A DNA stretch of 64,000 nt from positions 4,154,001 to 4,218,000 of the forward strand of contig JBAJFE010000014.1 in NCBI GenBank assembly GCA_037903355.1. Direction: 5' to 3'. How positions within the stretch are numbered: position 1 is the stretch's first letter; the number at the start of each line of letters is the position of its first letter. The translations under genes were made by a program, and so were the position numbers. The notes under the pieces were generated by a model that did not search any database, was not told where the DNA came from, and saw only the letters and a list, made by a program, of their open reading frames with translations. This document shows positions 22,200 through 33,499 of this stretch, piece by piece. The DNA comes from Trichuris trichiura (taxonomy: Eukaryota; Nematoda; Enoplea; Trichinellida; Trichuridae).

Positions 22200-25100
22200 T
22201 CAAATTAAACAGACGCTGTTAAATGCTTTACTCTTGTTGATTCTTTGCTGTAGTAACTTCAAGCAAGCAAGCGAAAAAAGAAAAACTTTTAGTTCGCCTA
22301 CGACCGTAAATCACACAGTGGCACAAACTAAAGCCGCAGCGATAGTAGCCGCAACAAAATGCTCAGTGCCCCACCTGAAACACAGGCAGCCCCTCCTTAC
22401 GTTAATCTCTTCGTTTTTCTGGCTGAAAGAATGGGATAGCTGTTTTGCCTCGTGTACGACAAGCTATCACGCAGCGTACATCGCCGACGACGGCTCCTGG
22501 GGAGAAAGATTAACTGCTGCTGCCTTGGTCTGCTTACCACATTCTTAATAGTTCACCTCTTTTCCTTTCGGAATATACAGGCGTGGAGCCTGTCGCGAAC
22601 AACTATGAGATCAGGGTAATGTAACAATCGCTTAATCAGCTGGACTATAGTACTGCTGAAGTTCTATTGTGTGTGACATTGCCAAGGGCTTTTACAATAC
22701 CTAGAAATATGGTAGCCATCGTTGCATCCTCTCTATGCTCTTTAGAAACTCAGATTTGGAAGACTCTAACGTTCTGACAACAGTGCTTACCTTAAGCAGT
22801 ACCCAAACTGAGAGCGATTTAGACAGATTAAGTGGGCCAGATGATCATTCAGACTCTTTCCAAATAAATGATAAATATTGATATTTCTCTTCATTACATT
22901 TTTGGTGAAGCGCCCAGTTCATCCATTAAAAAACTTTCACTCAATGAAGCTTTCAGAGCGATTGTATCCTGATCAACTTCGAAAGAGGTTTCATTGTCGC
23001 TTGTACAACTTACCGAGACAGGCTGTGAAAAGCTACTGCATTGGAAAAGCCGCGATTAATGGACTTTTGCGAAAAACGTTCTCATCGCTCACACTGCTTA
23101 AGATAAAAACGAATGCTGAAAAGGGGTTTGCTCATTCAAACGTTACGAGTGGCTTCGTCCATATCAATAATTTTAATCAAATATCTTTACCGGTCTTTAC
23201 TCGCAAATAGTACTAATTGTCTTACAGTGATTACGTGAGTTATGTTCATCGCTTTTTTCTAATAACTGTCCATTATCTTCTGACTGGGTTTCCTTCATCA
23301 ATTAAGGGCATTTCGTAAAACGAATGCCGTTTCAGAGGAAAGTTTACTCTTCTATCAAAACGAACCTGATTACAATGGCGGCTCGCTGTTTACAGGTTCT
23401 ATATATTGATATTTGCTAATCACCGAAGTTAAGCTAGTCCAAAATGCTTATGTGTCTGTCCCAAATGCAGCATTTTATCACTGGTCGGTAATTTAGCGCC
23501 ATAAACATTGCCCCGTTTAATGGTCTTGAAAATTGACTATTTGCTAATGAAACTGCATGCTACCTTATTCAAAAGTCCACATCAAAGGCGTTCGCTTCTT
23601 TATAACTGTACAAAAAAGAGGGTAACGGTAGCCATCATGAGCAGGGTTAGCACAGGAACCGTAGCGACAGACTGAAATTCAGATCGAACAATCTGTTCAA
23701 TTTCGAAATGTTAAATGAAAACAGTAATGTGTTAAATTAGGTCACGTCTGCAGTTTTAAATTCTATAAAATGCAGCTGCTTGACCAGCTTATTCCATTAA
23801 TACAGTGATTACTGCATTGCTAATACGTTGAAATTACCGCTCTTTTGTATGCATGACTTGGAATATGTAGCTTCTCTTAGCGGGTTTAAACAGTTTCAGT
23901 TCTTTTCTTCTTACAAGATGTTAGGCTGTTTAAAAGTAAATATTTTATTATTAAAAGCACGATCGAAACTTTCAAGGCTGTTCATACCCCGTCAACAACG
24001 AAACGAAAGTAAATGCAATGTCACGAGCCAGTATGTCAATTAAGCTTACTCCTTGCGAGCATTAACAAAATATTTACTTTAAACTAGCCAAAACTCGCAC
24101 AGAAAAGAAAATAAACTAAATTTTTTGTACGGATGTGTAAAGTCCAATTAGCTTATATGTTAATTTAATTTTGAAAATAGAGCGTCCTGCAACAGGTCTA
24201 CAGGTTCTCATTGCATTAGGCTATGTTTTGCCAATTTTATTGAAACCTCTAAAGGATTTTATTAAATAACCGTAAAACTTTTTTCAAAAAAACCTTAAAA
24301 AAGTGGAAAATCAAGGCGTTCGAGATGGGATCGGATCTTTAGTGCAGTTTGCCAACGTAGGTGTTAAAGGACTGACGTTTTATCTCCACCAGCTACGTTG
24401 AAGAGGGGATTTGAAGTCGTGAAAGTTTTGACTTTTTTACTCACTTACCTTATTTCGGTAAAGCAGGTGCGTCGTAGCCTAGTATAGAGGAAACACATAA
24501 TTTCATTTTTTCTCTCAGGTTTTTAAAATAGTCTCCATAAATATATGGAAATATATCCACATATTTCTTCAAACAAACACGTCATAAGATATTCAAGGTG
24601 ACGTTCCTTGTTAACGTTATCAGTTAATGGATACTAGTTGCCACCAAAATAAGCGAACAGGGCTACTGAATTCTAGATTTGAAACTACATCTTAAGTTCG
24701 GTAGTTCCGCTCTGTACATACTGGCGATAACGTGCAATTACTAGTTGGTAACTTTAATAAAGAATGTCATCATATGGAATATTTATTGAAAGACAGGGAT
24801 GAGTATAGTTCCCTATGCTTAAACAAAACTGCTTCATTCAGACGCGCAACTGGAAGGATTGTACATTCACATAGAATCGTGGAACATCACTTCATTCTGC
24901 AACTAGGTCTCAATCCCTGTATGATATTTAAGGCAGTTCCTACGATAGAAGAAAATCTTTGCTTTAACTTTTCAGTTCGTAATAAACGGAGTCGGAAGTA
25001 ACAAGTCGTCTATAGGGAGCTTTCGGAAAGTGCACAATATCTGAGGCTATTAGCGTGATTTAATGTTAACGCAAATTACCAAGACGCTCTGAAAAGCCAA

Positions 25101-25265
25101 TCATGCATACTGTTATCATTTTAAAGCATAAACGAGTAGAGCATAGTTGAGCTTGCCAGTGTACCAATGCAATTCTGGTTCCAAAGCTACTCAGTGGTTA
25201 ACGATCGTTCTTTTACGGTAATGAATGCCTAAAGATGTTAAAACAGTTAATGTGCACCTTGTGCA
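22200..25265. other. Stretch without a recognisable gene
   Basis: Downstream of the minus-strand membrane-protein gene. Scattered open frames of up to 110 codons (for example 22878-23210) have no recognisable domain. No terminal repeats were noticed. Confidence 0.45.
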
Positions 25266-28200
25266 CTAGCAAACCATGCGTTTGCGCTTCTGTGACCTGA
25301 CGACGACGTAGAGCAAAAGGAGCAACGAAAGGCACAAAATCAAACCAAACGCTGTCAGAAGTGAGCAGATCACAGTTTTATATAGACCAGGCGAATCCAT
25401 AATTGAAAAGGCCATGAGAGAAGAAGCTTCCCAGGGTATGATTGGACTGACTATCTAAAAAAATAAGCAAGCAGCAAAAATGATGGCAACCAATGCTCTC
25501 AAGTGACAGATGCACATTTGAAATAACTATTTGGATACACAAAGAAACACTCACACTGTAACTAAGATAAGTTTCCAGTTCGGTTTCATTAAGGGAATCA
25601 TACGTCCTTTTCGCTTGCCATGCGTCGATCAACCGTTTTCCTTGTTTTAGCAAGAACAGTACTTGAGTTTCATTTTGCGTAGGATTTGACAGATCGATAA
25701 GCTTTAAAATCTGGCATAACAGACAAAAAACGCTGATCTGGTAACCAAAAATCTTTAACTTACTTCCGCGGTAAACGGGTATGATTCACTGCCTCGTTCT
25801 CCAGTATATGACAACACTTTTAATTTTGGCCTGCTTTTAGGCACCTGATAGTAACTTAGTTCTTTTTGTTGGGCCTTCTGAAATGAGTACTCAAGACCTC
25901 TTTTCACACGTTTATGGAAATCATTCTTTGATTCGCTAGGCTTAATCGTGCCATTTACGGTTACTGTGAGCAACTTCGATCTGTACACTGACAGGTTTTT
26001 TTTTTCTTCTATATTGCTGAAAGAACAGAATCATTGGCAACTTAAACATATTTCTGAATTGGAGTTTGATAAATTTAGGACTGTACACTCATAACTTCTG
26101 ATATTGTACATTACAGGGCTAAATATCATCCATACAACAAATGTGAGGGATTTCCGGAGTTTTTTTTGCAAACGTGGTATCATCACCCAACATTACTCTT
26201 GCTAACACTTTCGAATCCAATATCATTTTTTGCGCGGAAAACCTTTTTTGCAGTGAAGACGGTACAAAGTTTTCAGTGTGCGTTGTCCCATCTTCGTCAC
26301 GTATGCAGACAGAACCTAATGGGCCCTGTCCGTTAAACGGTGAGGCAGACTGCTTTCGCACATTTAGCGAAAATTTACTTACTCCTTAAAGGAGGTTACA
26401 TTTTCAGCATTTTAATCCGCTCATTTGCCTCAATGTTGCGTAAACCAAGACCAACATTCTCGTGATGGTTTTTAGAAAAAGTTATGAGATCTTTTTCATT
26501 TGTTCATGTTATTGTACAGTGGAAGACTTTATTATGGAATAGTCCCGTGGTCAGAAACACTAAAATTAAGTAGCCGGAGCCTTCGAGTGACTCCTCCATC
26601 CGTCTCAAGCGAATGATGAGAGTGGATTTGCCACATAGATCAAATACCCTACTTTTGCCATCCACTTATTATATTACAGGAAACAGAGCACTGAAGGGGT
26701 GAGGTAACACCTTCTTATCCTGAGACTCCTACGTGATAAAGATACTAATAGCATTTCAATATAGGTCAATTAAGTGATCAATGAAGACTCACGCTTAAAA
26801 CGAAACCAAATTTCTACGAAAGTTGTGAGCTCTGTTTAAACCTAGCAAACCACCTCTTTACCATTGCTTTTTTTTTATCATTAAAGCAACTGACCCATCG
26901 TCACGGCCTATAACTCTCAATAGTACATACTTTTACTTTGGCCGTTCAATTTCGGTATGAGATACCTAATTTAATATTTAGACGCAAAGGTGCTTGTTTT
27001 CAGAAATTCTTAGTTTAATTTTTGTGATTTTGTATGTTTTAAAACAGATTTGAATGATATTTTACGATTTACCTTGAGTGGTCAAACGTGAAAGTCCAAT
27101 TCATAGCAGGCCGACTGCTAGTGAACAGAAAAGCTGAAGCATTCTCAGACATTAGTGTGTCTTTGCTGACTGCTCTTCTGCTTGTTAAGGATTTGTCTGT
27201 GAAATTTAATCCATTTTCTGTAAACAGGCTACCATTTTGTCCCTTTATTTCACCATACTGAAGTGTTGGTTCAGCGGTCAAGAGCAGCTCTTTCATTTTA
27301 TCGCTGTTAACTTCCTAAAGCAGAATGTATCATATTGAACGCAAGATAACATTGAACAGAACGTTCTGATTTAGTTGAGCAATCATCCTGAATTGCAGCT
27401 AGCGGACAGGAATAATTTCTTTTTGAGTAGACCCTTAGCAAGTCACCGTTCTTTTCCTTGAAAGAACTCACTAGGAATTTTCTTACTGTTTTGCAAGCTT
27501 CCTTAATCGTGAGTAGCTAAGCATCTACTAATAGACTGCAGGGATTGAAGTGAAAAAAAGATGCTCTAACAAGAAAACTTCCCTTCTATACCAAAATATG
27601 TTTTCAGACATGGTTAATTGCTGTCAGTCTGGTGATAAATAGTAATGTAATCCACTAGCTGGAGTGTTCTAGTTCACCGTGTTGAATTATATAACAAAAA
27701 AGTACAGTTAAAAATTAGATATCTTGATACGGAATGCGGTTACCCGCTTCAACAAATGCAGCCAAGCACTAGTTCAAAAGAGACTTAATCAAAATGGATT
27801 GAAGAAAACCATAAAAACTAAATTAACTTAAACGCTAAAGACGATGAAGCAGCGCCGAAAGCTTCGCTCTTGTTTGTTAGTATTAAAGTTTTGCCATGAA
27901 CAAGCGTTTTAAATATGTAAGACTTCACAAGGGGCGAACAGTTTTCATGTTTTTACCGAAGCAACTTGATTCTCAGCTTCAAGGTTAAACGTGCAACTTT
28001 CGGGAGCTATCCTTTCCCGTCTTCAGCGCTTGCAATCCATAAGGACAGCGTTTGTGTAATTTGAGGGAGCGAGCGATTGGTACAGCTACGCTGCGTTTTT
28101 ACCCGTTGGCCAGACAAGATCAATGCCCCATTTCAATCATTTGCCTTACTAAACTGCATAGGATTTGCCTTATTTAAGGTATCTTTCTAGAACGAATCTT

Positions 28201-31200
28201 TATGGTTCTTAAGCTGTTCATTTCACGTGGACCCTGAAGACGGGCAAAGAAGTTCCTGAAGGCTAAGCCATAAAGTCTGGAGTGTAACAAATGGGCTGCT
28301 TCTATAAAAAGCATGAGACCGGACATTTTTCACTATTTGAAACTGCAAGTCTTCTCTAAGGTTTATAAAAAGTATGTTTCCTTGGAATCATCCAAGGTGA
28401 TCGACTAAGCAATTGCCTCAGGCAACGATTATCTTAAGCGAAAATCGTTCGTCAGTAAAACGCGCTTGCGTTTTACCTATATTTCATCGTTGCTTTCGTC
28501 TCTTTACTTTTCGTCATATTGTGTTGCTCTCCTTACTAATAAATGCTTTTCTCAAACTTGTATCAAGCATAAAACTGTTTTATTAACACAGAGTAAAAAT
28601 AATTCGTCTCAAGAATAAAGCTGGTCGATTAACCTGTTATAGTGTAAATGTAGTGGATGCACGTTGTTTACCGTTTCAGAATTGACATATCATGCATGGA
28701 ATACTATAACTTTTACAATCCAGCTGCCTGGGTGCTTTGCTAAAACACTGTATGCCCCTTATGTCTTTTCCAGCGTTAATATTAGCAGTTTATTTGAGAG
28801 GGGGGAAGGGGCTGAAAATTCTTTAGAATGAAACATTAATTACATTATTTTTAGTTCCTATTTACAGAAGCGTTTCACATCATTTTTGCAGGCCACTGTG
28901 CGAGTGAAAAGTAAGAGAGGCGACTGGGAAAGAATTCGATCAAAAATCTGTGTTCATCCATTCTTTCAGCAGTGACAGTGGCAGCTTGGGCTAATCTAAT
29001 TGCTGATTAACTAATCTAACACTATCACTTTGAACTTCACTTCTCTACCTTAATTCTTTATGCTGACGGGTTCTTATCCATTCATTTCATATTTAAGCCT
29101 TACCTGGATTTTAATGATTTCTGACTCAATAGCAATGTGTTCTGCATCCGTTAAGTACATCGATGTAGACGATTCAGTCGGTTTTACAGGGAAAAGTTCA
29201 GAATCCAGCGAACCAGCCTGTTGCAAACCGTACATACCTTCTACAGTAATGTTACCATCCAGTGGTGCTAGTGCAGGAACACTAGCCTCAAAAAGACTTT
29301 CACCAGCGGACACATCATCTGTAAGTAAATTAGCACTGCTTACAGCTTCATCTGTTTCTACTTTCAATGTCACTGGATCTTCGTCACTGACTTGGAGGAA
29401 TTCCATGGTTTCTAATGTCGGGGACTGAGTAATATTAAACGAAATTTCCATATTTCTCTGAGCTGCTGAAATGGCTTCAGCGCAAACGCCATCTGATTTG
29501 CACGTTAACTTAGGTGAAGACATAATCTGCAACCAGTCGCCAGTGAAAATGTGTATAACATGTATAGTAGAGTTCAGTTTCATTGTTGAATAGTTTGACA
29601 TTATTTTTATAGATGGGCTCTGGCGATTTATAACCGTAGATGAGTTGAAAGTCGAAATTATTATTTGTGTAAAAGCAGGTTCTATTGTCAAATTCAGAAA
29701 GCTGAACAGCACATCCATTTCAGCATTGGGTAGGGATTCCGACCAGAGATGAGTGGTGTGCGTCCTGCTTGAGTTCAAGGCAGAAATGATCATTCTAGCA
29801 TTAACGAACGAGGCAGTTAGAAAAGCCGAAGGCGACATTCTAATCTGAGAGTTCCTGTAGTGAAGAAGAAGTTCTGATTTGCTCATACTTGCAACAAAGT
29901 CATCTCCTGATCCCAGCAGCTGATACTTCTCTGTCTGTATGTTGAGCTTTGATGGCACCTGCGTATGAACAAGCTGTAAACTGTTTTGTTCCATTGTAAT
30001 TGTGGAGTCTCGCAGCTCAGCCTCCAAAGATAAACCAGCAGCACTAGAAACAAGAAACGCAGATTCTGTATCAGGATGTTTGACCAGAGACAAAAACTTA
30101 GGAAAACTATGTGCTACTGCCGCTGTCAGAGTAACAATAATCATCGTCGTGCTGCTATTTGTTACATTGAAATAATTGCTATCACACTGACCAGAGAAGT
30201 CCCATCTGTATGAAGTTACAACGATTTTTATACCAGACAGATTTCCGTTTTCTTCCAAGGTTGGTTGCATCGACAAGTTTGAAAAAGGAGATGAAAAATT
30301 GTAGCTACATCCATCCCTTTGTATGAATAGCCTTGGTTTGGTTAAAATGAAAACAATAATCTGCTGAGTAGGACTAACGCTAAGATTCACTTTTTCTGCT
30401 CCAATAGAAATATGGGTTTCCCACAAAGAGAAACTAATTGATGACTCTCCTGATTCTATGCGAACTACATGAGCAATGGTCATGTTCGAATTCTCTGAGC
30501 GAACCACAAACTTTGAATCCGCAAGAAAAGAGCCAAATGGCGATGATTTGTCCATACTCTGACGTGCTGTTCTAGTTTTCTTTCCTCTTGCAGCTAGTGA
30601 TATTTTTTGAATTGTAAATTTTCCAGAATGTCGCATTCTTGCTGTGCTGTTTTGCGCGCATTTTTCAATCAGAGAATGAAAGTGATCCAATAAATCAGTA
30701 AAGCTGCTGGTGTCACTGTGAGTGGGAAGCTTGATATGCGATAATATGCAGACAGAGCGTTCTGGCTCATATGGTTCAGTAACGTTCCATGGACCAACTG
30801 AAGGGCTGTGAAAGAAGATGAATGAAGGAATAGTAATTCTGAAAAAAGAACTATACTTTACTATTTGACCGAAAGAACCAATCGCATTTCCTTTCACTAG
30901 CAGAACAGCTAGCAACATTCGCAGACATTCCATAATTCCAAACATCACTGAACTATTTGAGTAATCATGTAAACAGAGAAAACAGTAAAGCAACCGGCAA
31001 GCTAACACCTTTTTAGCACACTGCTTCCAATTTTGCTGTGCTTATGAGTGCAGAGTGAAACCTCCAGTATCGCACATGTCAGACTCAGCAGACAGTCAGC
31101 GTTTACATGGTCGGTAGCCATGGTAACATTGTGGTTTGGCCATCTTTTGGCGACATTAATTGCCCTACTTAAGCAGCTGTTGTACTGTTCCATAAGAGGC

Positions 31201-31342
31201 ATGTCGTTCCCATCAGTTTCGCTTGCCGCATGCTCTTTGCGACCATATGGTAAAGTGATATGATTATACAGCGGACTAAGGTCACTCGTATTTTGAAGTT
31301 CGAACATAACTAGTTTAGCAGGACTATCCTGCTTTTCTTCTA
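25266..31342 (-). CDS. Unrecognised large type I membrane glycoprotein, at least seven exons, 5' end unresolved
   Basis: Spliced model on the minus strand: 31342-31009, 30952-29104, 27314-27073, a tentative exon near 26377-26187, 25987-25764, 25710-25555 and 25454-25266. Phases agree at every junction. The tentative fourth exon has a weak acceptor but is the only in-phase choice I found. The 1849-nt second exon is rich in N-x-S/T sequons (for example NVT, NST, NLS, NFS, NSS, NLT), pointing to secretory-pathway passage. The final exon encodes a hydrophobic helix (LLTAFGLILCLSLLLLLYVV) then RSQKRKRMVC and stop: a single transmembrane anchor with a short basic cytoplasmic tail. No signal peptide is seen in the first exon listed, which begins in mid-codon, so one or more upstream exons are missing. 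I recognise no family. Confidence 0.75.
27998..28026 (-). ncRNA. Solitary hammerhead-like core in an intron, sense strand
   Basis: Minus strand: CTGAAGA, spacer C, GGGA, loop, TCCC, GAAAGTTG. It has the same layout as the PLE cores but lacks the neighbouring family block. It lies in the 1.8-kb intron (27315-29103) of the membrane-protein gene and in the same orientation as that gene. It may be a decayed PLE end; activity is unknown. Confidence 0.4.
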
Positions 31343-32663
31343 CTGAAGCTACATTTGCGTGAATCTTGGCTTAAGTAGACGTCCCGCAGCACCTATAAGT
31401 TTATAATTAGTTCCTACCTCAACTTTTATTCCTCAGCAGGGAATCATGTATGAAAGAAACCATGTCTGCTGCTTTCTAATGAGTCGCTGTTATTTCACTG
31501 CCCATTACGTGCTTCAGTAGATAATAGCCTTAGTACTTTCACATAATAGGCAAATACATGAAAATCTAACAGAAATGCGATTTGTTGCGAGGAATGTGGC
31601 AACCCAATGCAACTGAGGATTTCATGAAAAGTGTTTCTGTTACTTGCCTCGAATTCGATAAGTTTATGAAAATAAACTCAATGATATGAAAGGAACGCTG
31701 TCGTCATATATTTTCGGTTATTCAAGTACACGATGGAATAGGTTTGCCTAAAAATTCGTTTATTAATAAATTATACGACAGTGTATTCTCAAAGTGTGAT
31801 AGTAATTAGTCTTTCTAGATGCTGGTGAGTAAAGTTGGACTTAGAACAACTTTAAAAAATTCAAAAAGAGAAAGCTGAAAAATTTAGGAGCTGCTTTAAC
31901 AAACTGCCATATGGCAATGAGGTGTAGACGTGACTGTAATGAAGACAGAAATTTGATTTTTGCTGAAAAGCAGATTGATTTCGTAAACAGAATTTTTTGG
32001 ATAAAGATAACGAACGCATTGACTTCTCCTGCAAACACCATTTCATTTCGTTTTTCATAAAGCAACTTTATTTCGTTCGACAGCAGGCGGCACAATTTAT
32101 CTACTGACAAAAGAATGGGCTGACGTCACTAAAACAAGAACATCGCCTGTGAATGCTTTTTTGAACAAATCTTTCAGAATCAACATATTTTTTCAATAAT
32201 TTTTACATCTATAATGACCTTGTGTTTCCGCAAGCTGTCGACATAATGATTGCACCAATGATTTCCGCGTTCCTCGTCCCGTTTCATCAGCTACAGTCAG
32301 GCCTTGTTACCTTAGGCTTTCTAAGCTTTCTGTCTGCGGATTCAGTATGCATTATCTGGGTAAAAAATAACGTCATTTTTAGCATAAGTTATCGCCTCAC
32401 TCCAGAACACGGCACTTGCTCACAGGATTTCAGATGGCTGTGCACGTGCGAACTCATGTGTTCTGACCTGCAAGATAAAATTTTTCTTACCCGAATGGCT
32501 CTTCAGACTGTACACAATGCCGGGTGATTCCTATTATCCTGTTATTTGCCTGAAGCTTCAGGTTTCACAGCTTGCTTTCCTGCTTTAGCAAAGCACATAT
32601 AAGGAAAAAAGAAGAATAGATTTCTTCTTCTGTCAATGGCTTTTCCATATGTGTTAACAGCTT
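31343..32663. other. Presumed upstream part of the membrane-protein gene
   Basis: The first or missing 5' exons of the minus-strand gene should lie here or beyond 33 kb. No exon with a clear signal peptide and in-phase donor could be picked. Nothing else is recognised. Confidence 0.4.
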
Positions 32664-32940
32664 TATGATGGTAATTTCTTCAATACGGCTTTGCCTAGCC
32701 CGTTGATAAAATCTGAAATCAAACTGAAGCAAATGCCCTACCAATGTGGTACACTACCATAATTGCTGAGGACGGGACAAGGTTGGTCCCGAAAGTTCTG
32801 AATCTGTTAAGTACTCGTTCTGAATTTTTTCCATAATAATTGCTCATGCATCCGTTGGTAGGGCATTTGCTTTGATTTGATTTCAGACTTCATCAACGAG
32901 CTAGACAAAGCCCTATTGAAGAAATTACCCTCATGAAAAT
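32664..32940. mobile_element. Palindromic PLE derivative with hammerhead-like core
   Basis: Left arm 32664-32745 pairs with right arm 32848-32935 (ggtaatttcttcaat.cggctt.g.cta paired with its inverse, and gcaaatgccctaccaa with ttggtagggcatttgc). The 100-bp centre carries the core at 32766-32794 and the tail leading into the family block. It belongs to the same subfamily as the 11132-11315 insertion, which keeps only one arm. No convincing target duplication was found. Confidence 0.78.
32766..32794 (+). ncRNA. Hammerhead-ribozyme-like core
   Basis: CTGAGGA, spacer C, perfect stem GGGAC/GTCCC, then GAAAG. It lies in the loop region of the palindrome at 32664-32940. Catalysis was not verified. 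Confidence 0.5.
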
Positions 32941-33324
32941 ACACCGTCCCGTTAAGGAAGCATCCAGTTTTTAAGATCATATATTAAGAGTTAGAACATT
33001 TTGCGTTTGTTCTACCCAGTAAGACAGCCGTCAGGTATTGAAGCAGGGCAGCAACCTTCAAGTGGCCAAATAAACAAAAACTTACTCTATCCTTCTCCTG
33101 TGTTAAGTAGTCAGGTCTATGGTGACTTGCTCTATACTGAATAGGTGCAGACTTCCTGTCGTCATTATGTTCTGTTTCAAATATGTGGTATGGGATATTG
33201 AAGAAGCAGATAGAATAAGTAATGAAAAGGTAATTTGAAGAATACCGCATGTAACAAGCAAGCAGAATGCAAGTTACTATACGTTTTGCCCAAGGGATTC
33301 GATTTAACCCAGAAGGCTCAGAAT

Positions 33325-33354
33325 GATAAAACCGCGGATAATTAGGGCCGACTG
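33325..33354. repeat. Solitary Tigger-type terminal repeat
   Basis: The reverse complement begins CAGTCGGCCCTAATTATCCGCGG and is followed on the plus strand by TA, resembling a Tigger/pogo terminus. No partner terminus was identified nearby, so this is a likely truncated element. Confidence 0.35.
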
Positions 33355-33499
33355 TACATATACATTCATATCATTGTCTGACTCAAAAATCCGAGATCGT
33401 ATCCGCTTGTATATATACACGTCAATGATTAGAAAAAAACGAAACACTTACAAACACTTAATCAGAGGACTAAAAAAGTCATGACTGGGTCCCTAAATA

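Noticed and set aside
28226..28262. cctgaagacgggcaaagaagttcctgaagg as a hammerhead core
   Set aside because: The stem II halves do not pair and the GAAA is absent, so it is at best a decayed relic.
29060..29428. Plus-strand 122-codon frame
   Set aside because: It lies antisense to the 1849-nt exon of the membrane-protein gene and has no independent support.
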